A stretch of 64,000 nucleotides of DNA from NCBI GenBank assembly GCA_027563935.2, contig CM050454.1, forward strand, positions 51,798,596-51,862,595, read 5' to 3'. Below the pieces are notes generated by a model. It had not been told where the DNA came from, did not search any database, and was given only the letters and a program-made list of their open reading frames with translations. Of the stretch, positions 10,165-22,657 are shown one piece after another. Positions within the stretch are counted from its first letter, which is position 1. Every line of letters begins with the position of its first letter. The DNA is from Costus lasius. Its lineage: Eukaryota > Streptophyta > Magnoliopsida > Zingiberales > Costaceae. A program made the translations under genes and the position numbers.

Positions 10165-11857
10165 TGAAGGAACCCCTTTCAAGAGGGGGGCGAAAACCCT
10201 ATTAGGGTGGCGCATAAAATTTTGCAAGCGGAAGAAGGGCTTTCATAGATCTTTCTATCGCATATGATCAACTTAGATAGATATGAGAAGGATCCATACC
10301 GTCGCCATCTCTTGGATGGTGTCTTGGAAGAAGAAAGCAAAAGAGATCTCCTCCAAAGGTTGTCGCACACAAGAGGAAGAAGGCCTACTTCTTTGGGGCG
10401 ATTTGTGCTAGCAATGCTCCAAAGCTTCCTTGATCGTTTGAGGGATGATGTGATGAAAAACTTGGCCGAATCCTCTTGACGTCAACCTTCACGCCGCAAG
10501 CCGTGAGTCGTCCAATGCCAAGAGCGAATTAGCGAGAGGAATAGAGAGGAGGCGTTGCAAGTGAACGTGGAAACGTTCCCACTTTGAAAACCGAAAGTTC
10601 CCAAAATAGCAAGCCTTGATTACATGCGTTATGCGTTCACCAAGTGAACCATGCGCAACTCTCTTCACCCACCTGAACCTTGCGCTCAACTCATGAGCCG
10701 GTTCAAGATGTTTGGTTCAATGACCAAACCAAATCAGCCCAAACATTAAGTCTAGATCGAATTAGACCCTAAGGTCCTAGATCTGACCATTCATCCTCCA
10801 GATGCTTCTGATCTGATCGATCTAGCATCAACACTCTCGATCGAAGCTTACCGATCTCAAGCCCTAATCAATCAAACATGATCAGACCAGATCTCACATA
10901 CAATCAGAGTTTAAATCCCTTTAAACTGAACCGAAACAATTCAGTCCACACGATCTGACTTAAGTAAGCCATATCATCAAATTGTGCGACCCTGAGGGTT
11001 TCCTTTAAATGTCGGTAATGATAACTTACGTTATCACGATCAGTGAGGGGTATCTAGCAACACATCACTGTCTCCCGATATAAAGGAAAGAGTCTTCCAA
11101 GACTACACCCAAAACACAGCTCAAGTGTGAATCCTTTTCACTAGGCATACATATTTCCTTTGCCACTGGATGTTCTTATTGGACAAGCGTGTCAAGCTTG
11201 TAGCTCCAATATGATGAGCATGATTAGATCAGATGAACACAGTCACCTGGGTATGGCCATACACTTTCTCAATCATCTCAGCCGGGGGGGCCCCTTTAGA
11301 ACACCACACTCCTTAAACAAGGAGACGGCAATCCTATGTCTATCACTAGTGCCCTAACCTGACTCATGATCATTATCCAAGATAGTCTATAACCATTATG
11401 TTTCAAATGATATTGAACTACCTCAAAACAATGACAATCATCATTTAGAAACACAAGTGATGTCAAGTCAGAGGAGATGTGCCACTTGTAGCAAACAAGG
11501 ATTATTCACATTGTGACAAGCAATTGAATATCCTAGTAGGGTCTGTCCAGTACATCCAATGTACCCATGAGTCTACATCTTATTCCATGCTCGAAGCATC
11601 CTATAAGATTAGAACACATATTAGTCTCAAGCATATCAAGATTGTCTCAAGTTCACCAAGATATCTCGACTAAGGACTTAACTGCATGTCAGCCTAGCTG
11701 AACAACTTTGAGACATTATTCAGAAGAACATATATTGCAGCAGACAATGTAGCTTAACTGAATAACAACCATGCCTTTATAAACATAACAGTTTATTACA
11801 TGATACTGTTACAATCCCAAAGGCCTCAAACATTAGCCTTAAGGGCATACCCCAACA
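10165..11857 (-). repeat. 3' LTR of M1
   Basis: The minus-strand copy starts TGTTGGGGTATGCCC at 11857 and ends GTTCCTTCA at 10165 (1693 bp). The purine-rich primer GTGGGAGAT lies just outside at 11858-11866. An ATG-GCG-ACG micro-exon with a GTATGG donor lies at 10308-10294. Confidence 0.92.
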
Positions 11858-11877
11858 ATCTCCCACTTGCACTTAAT

Positions 11878-14800
11878 CTAATGGTTGAGAAATCTCAAAC
11901 CCATATTATTACAGTGCTTCTCATGCTTCTGCTGCGCCAGAGGCTTGGTAAGCGGGTCTGCCAGATTGTCATCTGTATGTACCTTGCAGACTTTGATCTC
12001 GCCACGATCTATGATCTCCCGGATCAAGTGAAACCGTCTCTGTATGTGCTTGGACTTCTGGTGTGACCATGGTTCCTTTGCTTGTGCGATTGCTCCAGTG
12101 TTATCACAGAAGATAACCAAAGGATCTGCACTCGAAGGAACGACACCAAGTTCTCTCACGAACTTACGAATCCACACTGCCTCCTTGGATGCTTCCGAGG
12201 CTGCAACATACTCGGCTTCTATTGTGGAATCAGCAACAGTTGACTGTTTGAAACTTTTCCACACCACTGCACCTCCATTCAAGCTAAAAACATAGCCTGA
12301 TTGCGATCGGAAATCATCCTGGTCAGACTGGAACGAAGCGTCAGTATATCCTTCAATACTGAGTTCTTCCTGACCACCATATATCAAGAACATATCTTTG
12401 GTCCTCCGAAGATATTTCAAGATGTTCTTGACTGCAATCCAGTGAGCCATACCTGGATTACTTTGGAACCGACTGGTCACGCTTAACCCGTAAGCGACGT
12501 CTGGGCGAGTACACAACATCGCATACATAATGGATCCAATAGCCGAAGCATAAGGCGTATTGTCCATTTCATCTTTCTCAGTCTGTGTTTGTGGACACTG
12601 ACTCTTCGAAAGATTCAGACCATGTTTGACTGGAAGATATCCTCTTTTAGAATTCTCTAAATGAAATCTTTCCAGGACTTTATCGATGTAAGTACTCTGG
12701 CACAGCCCGAGAAGCCTCTTAGATCTATTCCTGTAGATCTTCACACCTAATACATAGGCTGCTTCTCCTAAATCTTTCATCTGGAAACATTTCCTTAACC
12801 ATGCCTTAACCGCATGCATTTCAGGGATGTCGTTTCCAATGATCAAGATATCATCGACGTAGAGGACTAGGAAAGTAATCACGCTCCCACTAAACCTCTT
12901 ATATACACACGGGTCATCCTCGTTCTTGATGAAACCAAATTCAGTGACTGATTCATCAAAACGAATATTCCAGCTTCTTGATGCTTGCTTAAGTCCATAA
13001 ATGGACTTCTTTAATTTGCATATTTTATGACAATCTGATGGATCAGTGAAACCCTCAGGTTGTGTCATGTACACATCCTCATCCAGATTTCCATTCAGAA
13101 AAGCTGTTTTCACATCCATCTGCCAGATCTCATAATCATAATATGCTGCTATCGCGAAAAGAATCCGAATAGACTTGAACATAGCTACAGGTGAGAAAGT
13201 TTCATCATAATCTATCCCGTAGATTTGTTTGAAACCTTTCGCAACTAGCCTGCCTTTATAGGTAACCACGTTACCATCCATGTCAATCTTCTTCTTGAAG
13301 ATCCATTTGCAGCCTATAGGGATTACTCCCGGAGGCGGATCAACCAAATCCCAGACTTGGTTATCTGACATGGAGTCCATCTCGGCGCGCATAGCTTCAA
13401 GCCATCTCGCTGACTCCGGTCCACTGACCGCATCCGCATAAGTGGGGGGTTCATCATTATCAATGATGTAGACTCCGTCATAGCGCTCAGGCTGACGACG
13501 GATCCTTCCCGATCTTCGCGGTTCCAGTGATGTCTGAGCCTCAGGTTGTTCAATAACCTGTTCTACCGGCTCAGGCTCATCCAACTGTGCTTGACTACTT
13601 TGTCCTTCCTCTGGATTCTCTTCCAGCTTTATTTCTCTCCCACTGGCCTCTTGCAGAAGAAACTCCTTCTCAAGAAATATGGCCGTCCGAGCAACAAAAA
13701 CCTTGTTCTCTTTGGGATCGTAGAAATAATAACCCTTAGTTTCCTTAGGGTAACCGACAAAGATGCATTTCTCAGATCTGCTCTCCAGTTTCCCAGAGGC
13801 GAGCTTTTTGACATAAGCCTCGCAGCCCCAGATCCTGATAAATGTCAAGCTTGGCTGTTTCCCATACCATAATTCATATGGAGTCTTAGAAACTGCCTTG
13901 GATGGCACTCAGTTTAGTACCTTTGCAGCTGTTTCCAGTGCAAACCCCCAAAAGGAGTAAGGTAGAGTAGCCTGACTCATCATAGAACGAACCATATCAA
14001 GCAACGTTCTATTTCTCCTCTCGGACACACCATTCCATTGCGGTGTTCCTAGTGGAGTGAGCTGTGAGATAATCCCACACTCCTTTAGATAGTCAGTAAA
14101 CGCATGACTTAGGTATTCTCCACCTCGATCTGAGCGAAGTGCCTTGATATTTCGGCCTAGCTGATTTTGTACTTCATTCTTGAACTCTTTGAACTTGTCA
14201 AAAGATTCACTCTTATGTCTCATCAGATAGACATAACTGTATCTACTGAAATCATCAGTAAAGGTAATGAAGTACTGATAGCCACCTCTGGCATGTTTAC
14301 TAAATGGCCCACACACATCACTCTGTATAAGGTCAAGTAAACCAGAAGCCCTTTGACCTTTGTGAAGAAAAGGTGACTTCGTCATTTTACCCATCAAACA
14401 AGCTTTGCATGTATCAATCTCCTCATAGGAGAATGATCCCAGCAGTCCATGTTCATGCAACCGCTTAATGCGTTTCTCGTTGATATGGCCTAAACGACTA
14501 TGCCATAGCAAGGTGCTGTCATCAGCATACTTGGCTTTCTTATTATCAATATTTTGTATCGAACATTCCATGTCCAACATGAATAACCCATTGTTAATTG
14601 AACCAGTTGCATAAACAATATTATCATAAGATAAAACACACTTTGAAATATTGCATTCAAAGGAAAATCCTTTCCTGACAAGAGCAGGAATAGAGATAAT
14701 ATTTTAGTAATACTGGGAACAAAATAACAACTGTTTAGTTCCAATACAAGTCCAGATGGCAAAGAAATGAAATAGTCTCCTACAGCAACAGCAGCAACCC

Positions 14801-15761
14801 GTGCCCCGTTTCCTACTCGTAGGTCTACCTCATGCTATCCCACCTGTCTTTTTCTCTTGAGTTCCTGTACATTTGAACAAATGTGAACTCCACATGCAGT
14901 GTCCAACACCCATGAAATAGAAGAAGATGAAAACATGACTTCAGTCACGAATATACCTGAGCCAGAAGCGATGCTTCCCCTCTTATCTCCTTGGAGCGCT
15001 TTACAGTCCTTTTTCCAGTGACCTAGCTGGCCACAGTGGAAACACCTGTATTCCTTGGACCGCTTTACCTTCTGTTTCAGAGCCTTACTGTAGTTCTTGA
15101 CCGGGGCCTTGCCCTTCTTCCCCTTCTTCTTGTTCCTAGAAGGAACCAGTAAGACAGAGGTTGAAGGCTTTCCCTTCAGAGTTTCCTCAGTAGTCAAGAG
15201 CATATTGAGCAGCTCTGCCGGAGTACAGTCGATTGTGTTCATATTAAAGTTAATAATGAACGCGTCGAATGAAGGCGGGAGAGACTGCAGAATAATATCT
15301 ACAGCAAGCTCCTGGTTGATGGTATGCCCCAGTTTTTCTAGAGCCTCTTTGTGCCCAATCATCTTGAGCACGTGAGCTCCCACTGGGCTCCCTTCAGCCA
15401 GTTTGCTCTGAAAGAAGAGCTTCGTCAGATTATAGCGTTCTGTCCTCGCCTGTGCAGCATACAGCATCTTGAGGTTCGCTATAATTTCTATAGCCGACAT
15501 ATCCTCATGCTGACGCTGCAGCGGTGGCGTCATAGACGCTAGCATCAGGCAAGCGACATCAATGCTATCATTGACGTGCTTTTCATAGGTTTCCCGAACC
15601 GCCCTTGCGGCGTTCGGAGCGGGCTGCGGCGGTATCGCCGACTCGAGGACATACAGTTTCCTCTCTGCCTTAAGAACAATCTTAAGGTGTCCGTACCAGT
15701 CTGAGAAGATTGGCCCAGCAAACTTCTCCCTTTCCAGTAGGGATCGCACATTGAAGCTCAT
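11878..15761 (-). pseudogene. M1 Gag-Pol polyprotein, broken
   Basis: Gag starts at the ATG at 15761 and carries a UBN2-type domain and the zinc knuckle CFHCGQLGHWKKDC. Protease (DTACG), integrase, reverse transcriptase (YVDD) and RNase H follow in copia order to the stop at 11878. Lesions: a Gln codon turned to TAG at 14835-14837; a one-base deletion in an A-run near 14700, after which the reading shifts; and an Arg CGA turned to TGA at 13909-13911, just after the integrase core. RNase H is otherwise complete to its C-terminus. The TGA fits deamination of a methylated CpG. Confidence 0.93.
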
Positions 15762-16070
15762 GGTGTTCGTTGCTGCAGGAATCTACAACAATGCAAGAAC
15801 AGCAAGGTCAGTATCAATGTAAAGAATCAATCAGGACTTAAGAATGATTCTTTTTCTCACTATTTTATCTGGCTGAAAAATCCAGCAAAACAGCCCGAAA
15901 GAGTAGAACTCTTTTAGTGAGATGGGATCCAGATTTCATACTTGGTCTCCGCGTCCCGCTCAGGCGAGATAAGATGCACAGAGAGTACAAGCACTAATCT
16001 CTGGTAGGCAGTCCCTGCCAATCGCCAACCCGTGCGATTCCCCTTCATCTGGGCGATCCAGCAGACTGTG

Positions 16071-16292
16071 CCAACTGAGTTGGTACAACACAATCTCTGA
16101 TCCCACAGATGGCTGCCTCCATGTGCTACCATATGCGCCACATATGTAGCCTACATGGCCAAGCTGACCCGACCTACACCCTGGACCACCACGTGCTATG
16201 CTGAGCAACGAGAAGCGATAAATCCCTTCTCTGTAACACGCAGGTGAAATCACACACCGTCTGAAGATAGATGGACGTGCCCACTGAGTGGG
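16071..16292 (-). promoter_or_regulatory. Paired leader hairpins of M1
   Basis: Cores at 16071-16083 (stem CCAAC/GTTGG) and 16280-16292 (stem CCCAC/GTGGG) both have a TCA loop and a TTGTA bulge on the 5' side of the RNA. They are copies of one structure with compensatory changes. Confidence 0.6.
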
Positions 16293-17570
16293 TACAACAC
16301 GGCTCCAACGATAATCAGAACAGTGAGGTTTCGCGTCAGAAGGCTTACGAGCTTGATATTTAATCGTTGGATTTTAACGGTCTTTTATCTTCTTCACTAT
16401 CATGCAATTCCTATGGTGATAGCAGAAGATAAACTAATCATGCAATTCTAATATTAAACAATAAAAGAAAGCATGGATCTTATGTGGTAAAAGCCCATAG
16501 CCTAAGTAAGACCTTAAATAAACTTAAGTCTTCACTTGCTTTTCTTCATGGGACTTTTGCTGCTCATCTGGCCCAACCCAGGGCCCAAGCGCCATCTGCA
16601 GCTCTGGTGCGCCCACCAGGAATATGCGCCAGGTCCTAGGGACGAACCCTAGACCTCCCACCTGGTCTAGCCACTTCTGCATGCGCCTCTGCCAAGTGTG
16701 CTCAGTGCTCTTGTCTGATTAATTTACATATTAATCTATCTAGACAAGATTGACTTGCAGGTCAATTACATTTTATAAATTAAATGCAATGTGATTCGCA
16801 GATCACAATATAAAAATTAATTTACAAAATTTACCAGGCACGCAGGCCCCAGCACAGCACACATTTAACATGGGCAGCCCACATAAGATTAAATAAATAG
16901 GCAATATGGCATCAAACATCAGCATGTGATCCAATAAGAAAACAAAATTTCGAAAACCGCATTGGCATCAATTTTAATTTTCTTATATGCCCCCACAACC
17001 TTACAACGGTACAATAATAGGAATCCACTCATCCAATCTAGTCAGATCCTGTGCCCTTGCATGCACCAAGTCCTAACTGACTTGAGTCAACCCAGTGGTC
17101 AACTATGCATGCACCAAGGGCTGAACAACCACAATGAGGTCTGGCAAACGGGTGTGAGCCCGGGCCTAACTCATGTGCATTCAACAGACGTCTCAACCAG
17201 ACATCGCTACACACCTATGATGCAGCCGACCTATAGCCACCTCTTGCTTGCGCAAGGGTGCTATCTGGTCGACCCATCTAGGCTGTCAGATGGTCTGATC
17301 AGACTAGTTGGATCTAACCTAGAGGATGACTTCAACCCTACTAACCCGTCTAAGGGTTTATAGTAGGCGCTTAGTCTAATGATAGGCGCGCAAGTGATAT
17401 TCTTTTGATAAAACATCAACAACAAAGATCACAAAGATGCGCCTAGTGTGAAACATGCGCAAACATAAATCATGTGTAATCATATTCGCATGTAAGCTAT
17501 AGATCTAAGCATGTTTTGCAAACAAGGATCACAATATAGCATTAAGCAATCATATGCATAGATATAAACC

Positions 17571-17582
17571 GCTCTGATACCA
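17571..17582 (-). other. Primer-binding site of M1 (initiator tRNA-Met)
   Basis: The minus strand reads TGGTATCAGAGC, the exact complement of the plant initiator tRNA-Met 3' end. It lies 2 nt from the LTR terminus at 17585. Confidence 0.93.
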
Positions 17583-17584
17583 AT

Positions 17585-18688
17585 TGAAGGAACCCCTTTC
17601 AAGAGGGGGGCGAAAACCCTATTAGGGTGGCGCATAAAATTTTGCAAGCGGAAGAAGGGCTTTCATAGATCTTTCTATCGCATATGATCAACTTAGATAG
17701 ATATGAGAAGGATCCATACCGTCGCCATCTCTTGGATGGTGTCTTGGAAGAAGAAAGCAAAAGAGATCTCCTCCAAAGGTTGTCGCACACAAGAGGAAGA
17801 AGGCCTACTTCTTTGGGGCGATTTGTGCTAGCAATGCTCCAAAGCTTCCTTGATCGTTTGAGGGATGATGTGATGAAAAACTTGGCCGAATCCTCTTGAC
17901 GTCAACCTTCACGCCGCAAGCCGTGAGTCGTCCAATGCCAAGAGCGAATTAGCGAGAGGAATAGAGAGGAGGCATTGCAAGTGAACGTGGAAACGTTCCC
18001 ACTTTGAAAATCGAAAGTTCCCAAAATAGCAAGCCTTGATTACATGCGTTATGCGTTCACCAAGTGAACCATCCGCAACTCTCTTCACCCACCTGAACCT
18101 TGCGCTCAACTCATGAGCCGGTTCAAGATGTTTGGTTCAATGACCAAACCAAATCAGCCCAAACATTAAGTCTAGATCGAATTAGACCCTAAGGTCCTAG
18201 ATCTGACCATTCATCTCCAGATGCTTCTGATCTGATCGATCTAGCATCAACACTCTCGATCGAAGCTTACCGATCTCAAGCCCTAATCAATCAAACATGA
18301 TCAGACCAGATCTCACTTACAATCAGAGTTTAAATCCCTTTAAACTGAACCGAAACAATTCAGTCCACACGATCTGACTTAAGTAAGCCATATCATCAAA
18401 TTGTGCGACCCTGAGGGTTTCCTTTAAATGTCGGTAACGATAACTTACGTTATCACGATCAGTGAGGGGTATCTAGCAACACATCACTGTCTCCCGATAT
18501 AAAGGAAAGAGTCTTCCAAGACTACACCCAAAACACAGCTCAAGTGTGAATCCTTTTCACTAGGCATACATATTTCCTTTGCCACTGGATGTTCTTATTG
18601 GACAAGCGTGTCAAGCTTGTAGCTCCAATATGATGAGCATGATTAGATCAGATGAACACAGTCACCTGGGTATGGCCATACACTTTCT
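17585..18688 (-). repeat. Truncated 5' LTR of M1
   Basis: The copy matches 10165-11268 closely, then breaks off at cactttct (18688), where the 3' LTR continues cactttctcaatcatctc. The outer 590 bp, which should carry the start of the promoter region, are missing. Confidence 0.9.
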
Positions 18689-18783
18689 AAGGTTAGATCG
18701 TATGTTCATATGATTGCTTGTTGTTTATGTGTGATCCTTGTATGTGCTTATAGCTTTGATCTAAGGTTTGTTATCATGCGCAT

Positions 18784-18877
18784 AGTTTACATGCAAGTTT
18801 TCATGTTGCGCATGTATTGGCGCATGCTTAAGTTTACTTGCAAGTTTTCATGTTGCGCATATGTTGGCGCATGCTTT
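18784..18877 (+). repeat. Tandem duplication of 47 bp in the P1 leader
   Basis: Two units starting at 18784 and 18831 share GCAAGTTTTCATGTTGCGCA and GGCGCATGCTT. Other copies have only scattered TGCGCATG words at this place, so the tandem is private to P1. Confidence 0.7.
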
Positions 18878-19431
18878 GTTTTCTCAAATCAAAAGAACTT
18901 GCGCGCCCTTCATTAGATCTAATAAGCGCCTACTATAAACCCTTAGACGGGTTGATAGGGTTGAAAGCATCATCTTGAATAGATCCAACCAGTCTGATCA
19001 GACCATCTGACAGCCTAGATGGGTCGACCAGATGGCACCTGTGCGCAAGCACGAGGTGGCTATAGGTCAACTGCATCACAGGCGTGTAGCGAGGTCTGGT
19101 TGAGACAACCATTGAACACACATGAGTTAGGCCCGGGGTCACACCCGCTTGTCAGGACTCATGTTGGTTGTTCAGCCCTTGGCGCATGCATGGTTGACCA
19201 TCAGGTCAACGCGAGTCAGTTATGACTTGGTGCATGCAAAGGGCATGGATCTAACTAGACATGATGAGTGGATCCCTATCAATGGACCGTTGTAAGGTTG
19301 TAGGGCACATAAGAAAATTGAAATTGATGCCAATGGGTTTTCAAAATTTTATTTTCTTTGTAATGGATCACATGTTGATTGAATGATGCCATGATGCTTG
19401 TTTATTTAATCTTATGTGGGTTGCCTGTTGG

Positions 19432-19670
19432 TTATCTTTTGTGATAACACTGGAGCAATCGCACAAGCAAAGGAACCACGGTCGCACCAGAAGTCCAAGC
19501 ACATACAGAGACGGTTTCATTTGATCAGGGAGATCATAGATCGTGGCGAGATCAAAATCTGCAAGGTTCATACAGATGACAATCTGGCAGACCCGCTTAC
19601 CAAGCCTCTGGCGCAGCAGAAGCATGAGAAGCACTGTAATAATATGGGTTTGAGATTTCTCAACCATTAG
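19432..19670 (+). pseudogene. RNase H C-terminal fragment of the deletion derivative
   Basis: The frame encodes the last 80 or so residues of copia RNase H, including the third catalytic Asp region (FCDNTGAIAQAKE) and the LADPLTKPLAQQ tail, ending at the TAG at 19668. It has no start of its own. The purine-rich primer and LTR follow directly. Confidence 0.9.
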
Positions 19671-19690
19671 ATTAAGTGCAAGTGGGAGAT

Positions 19691-21376
19691 TGTTGGGGTA
19701 TGCCCTTAAGGCTAATGTTTGAGGCCTGTGGGAATGTATCTGTATCATGTAATAAACTGTTATGTTTATAAAGGCATGGTTATTATTCAGTTGTTTACAT
19801 TGTCTGCTGCAATATATGTTCTTCTGAATAATGTCTCAAAGCTGTTCAGCTGGGCTGACATGCTATATGTCCTTAGTCGATATATCTTGGTGAACATGAG
19901 ACAGCCTTGATATGGTTAAGACTAATATGTGTTCTAATCTTATAGGATGCTTCGAGCATGGAATAAGATGTTGACTCATGGGTACATTGGATGTACTGGA
20001 CAGACCCTACTAGGATGTTCAATTGTTTGTCACAATGTGAATATTCCTTGAATATGACAAGTGGCACATTTCCTCTGACTTGAGATCACTTGTGTTTTCT
20101 AAATGATGATTGTCATTGTTTTGAGATAGTTCAATATCATTTGAAACATAATGATTATAGATTATCTTGGATGGTGAACTTGAATCAGGTTAGGGCACTA
20201 GTGATAGACATAGGATTGCCGTCTCCTTGTTTAAGGAGTGTGATGTTCTAAAAGGGGCCCCCCTGGATGAGATGATTGAGAAAAGAGTATGGCCATACCC
20301 AGGTGACAGTGTTCATCTGATCTAATCATGCTCATCATATTGGAGCTACAAGCTTGACACGCTTGTCCAATAAGAACATCCAGTGGCAAAGGAAATATGT
20401 ATGCTTTGTGATTTGATTCACACTTGTGCTATGGTTTGGGTGTAGTCTTGGAAGACTCTTTCCTTTATATCGGGAGACAGTGATGTGTTGCTAGATACCC
20501 CTCACTGATCGTGATGACGTCAGTTATCGTTACCGACATTTAAAGGAAACCCTTAGGGTCGCACAATTTGATGATATGGCTTACTTAAGTCATATCGTGT
20601 GGACTGAATTGTTTGGGTTCAGTTTAATGGGATTTAATCTCTGATTGTGAGTGAGATCTAGTCTGATCATGTTTGATTGATTAGGGCTTGAGATCGGTAA
20701 GCTTCGATCGAGAGAATGGTTGCTAGATCGGACAGATCAGAAGCACCAAGAGATCGACGGTTAGATCGGGAACCTTAGGGTTTATTTAAGATCTAGACTA
20801 GATCATTGGCTTGATTGGTTCTTAAACCGAACCAATGTGAACCGGCTCATGAAATGAGCGCATGGTTCAAGGCTTGGCGAATTGTTCACTTGACGTGAAC
20901 ATTGAAGCGAGAGTGGTGACTATTTTTAGTAACCATGATCTCCACTTGGAGACCACTCTCACGTTCGAATAGGGCTTTCTATTCTCGCCTATCCATCTCT
21001 TCCTCTCTAGTCTCTTGTGGTGTGCGGCGACGCTTGGAGTTTAGAGGAGGATTCGGCCAAGAGAGATCAAGGTCTTCATCCCTCACAATTCGATCAAAGA
21101 CACTTTGGACCCTTGCTAGCACAAGGAGCGACAAAGAGTTTGCCATCATCCTCTTGTGTGCGATTCCCTTTGGAGAAGAGGCAATTGACTCTTTGCTTCC
21201 AAGGCAACATCTAGGCTATTGCGATGGTATGAATGTTTTTCATTAATCTTTACTAGCCCCTTTTCGAGTTGATCATTTAACATGCGAGTTGATCCTATAA
21301 CCCTAGCTTCCGCAAGATGAATATAGTATGCGCTAATCACTTTAGGGTTTTGCTCCCCCTTGAAGGGGACTCTACA
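19691..21376 (+). repeat. 3' LTR of the deletion derivative
   Basis: Runs from TGTTGGGGTATGCCC to GACTCTACA (1686 bp). The micro-exon site at 21218-21226 reads ATT-GCG-ATG followed by GTATGA, so its first ATG is lost. Confidence 0.9.
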
Positions 21377-21381
21377 TTGCC

Positions 21382-22423
21382 CTTTTAATGTGTGCTGTGC
21401 TGGGGCCTGCGAGCCTGGTAAATTATTATTATTTTGTGATCTGCGAATCACATTTTTAATTAATTTATTGTATAATTGAGCTGCGAGTCAAGCTTGTCTA
21501 GATAGATTAAAATGTATTTTAATTAGACAAGAGCACAAAAGCACACAGCGCAGAGGCGCATTCAGCTGGTGGGCGCACCTGAGCTGCATTGAGCGCTAGG
21601 GCCCTGGGTTGGACCAGATGACATGCAAAAGACCCAAGAAGAGCAAGTGAAGACTTAAGTTGATTTAAGGTCTTACTTAGGCCCTATGGGCTTTTACCAC
21701 ATAAGATCCATGCTTTCTTTTATTTTCTAAATAATTAGAATTGCATGAGTTATTTATCTTCTGCTATAGCCATAGGATTTGCCTGATAGTAAGAAGATAA
21801 AAGACCGTTAAAATCCAATGCTAAAATATCAAGCACGTAATGCCTTCTGGCGCGAAACCTCACTGTTCTGACTATCGTTGGGGCCGTGTTGTACCCACTC
21901 AGTGGGCACGCCCATCTATCTTCAGACGGTGTGTGATTTCACCTGCGTGTTACAGAGAAGGGATTTATCGCTTCTCGTTGCTCAGCATAGCACGTGGTGG
22001 TCCAGGGAGTAGGTCAGGTGAGCTTGACCATGTAGGCTACATATGGGGCATATGTTAGCTATATGGAGGCAGCCATCTGTGGGATCAGAGACTGTGTTGT
22101 ACCAACTCAGTTGGCACAGTCTGCTGGATTTCCCAGATGAAGGGGAATCGCACGGGTTGGCGATTGGCAGGGACTGCCTACCAGAAATTAGTGCTTGTAC
22201 TCTCTGTGCATCTTATCTCGCCTGAGCGGGACGCGGAGACCAAGTATGAAATCTGGATCCCATCTCACTAAAAGAGTGTTACTCTTTCGTACTGTTTTAA
22301 TGGATTTTTCAGTCAGATAAAATAGTGAGAAAAGAATCTTTCTTAAGTCCTGGATTGATTCTAAACATTGATACTGACCTTGCTGTTCTTGCATTGTTGT
22401 AGATTCCTGCAGCAACGAACACC
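21382..22423 (+). other. P1 leader, second half, with splice-acceptor-like end
   Basis: Continues the P1 leader after the insertion. It carries hairpin cores at 21894-21906 (CCCAC/GTGGG) and 22102-22114 (CCAAC/GTTGG; outer stem GACTGTG/CACAGTC). Near its end are TACTGAC (22372-22378), a T-rich tract and TTGTAG ending at 22402. The 21 nt from 22403 are open in frame with the gag ATG at 22424. No separate gene is seen. Confidence 0.6.
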
Positions 22424-22657
22424 ATGAGCTTCAATGTGCGATCCCTGCTAGAAAGGGAGAAGTTTGCTGGGCCAAACTTCTCAGACTGGTACGGACACCT
22501 TAAGATTGTTCTTAAGGCAGAGAGGAAACTGTACGTCCTCGAGACGGCTATACCGCCTCAACCCGCTGCGAACGCTGCAAGGGCGGTTCGCGATGCCTAT
22601 GAAAAGCACGTCAATGATAGCATTGATGTCGCTTGCCTGATGCTAGCGTCTATGATG
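22424..22657 (+). pseudogene. P1 Gag N-terminus, interrupted by a solo LTR
   Basis: The ATG at 22424 opens the Gag frame, which is intact for 78 codons up to CLMLASM. There a solo LTR is inserted. The remaining Gag resumes at 24336 in the original frame. The start is the one shared by M1, M3, M5 and M6. Confidence 0.93.

Larger units (their letters stand above)
15783..17719 (-). other. Candidate intron between LTR micro-exon and gag, M1
   Basis: In the 5' LTR the codons ATG-GCG-ACG (17728-17720) run straight into a GTATGG donor at 17719. The acceptor TTGTAG ends at 15783, preceded by a pyrimidine-rich tract and TACTGAC. Joining leaves 21 nt before the ATG at 15761, in frame. No transcript evidence is available to me, so splicing is inferred from conservation across copies. 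This region holds no other gene. Confidence 0.55.
10165..18688 (-). mobile_element. Ty1/copia element M1 (truncated 5' LTR)
   Basis: M1 has a 3' LTR (10165-11857), gag-pol (11878-15761), a leader, a primer-binding site (17571-17582) and the first 1.1 kb of its 5' LTR (17585-18688), which stops abruptly where P1 begins in the opposite orientation. By eye the two LTRs differ at about half a dozen sites over the shared part. The element cannot move: its coding region carries two stops and a frameshift. Confidence 0.9.
19421..21381 (+). mobile_element. Internally deleted copia element with TSD ttgcc
   Basis: The insert spans 19426-21376 and is flanked by ttgcc at 19421-19425 and 21377-21381, which interrupt an otherwise continuous leader. 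It starts with TGTTGG, the first six bases of the LTR, then jumps into RNase H (gttatcttttgtgataac) and continues to a full 3' LTR. The whole 5' LTR, leader, gag, protease, integrase and reverse transcriptase are gone. TTGG is shared by both deletion ends. Confidence 0.88.

Noticed and set aside
17571..17582. tRNA-like words at each LTR edge
   Set aside because: They are primer-binding sites of 12-18 nt, not tRNA genes. No cloverleaf surrounds them.
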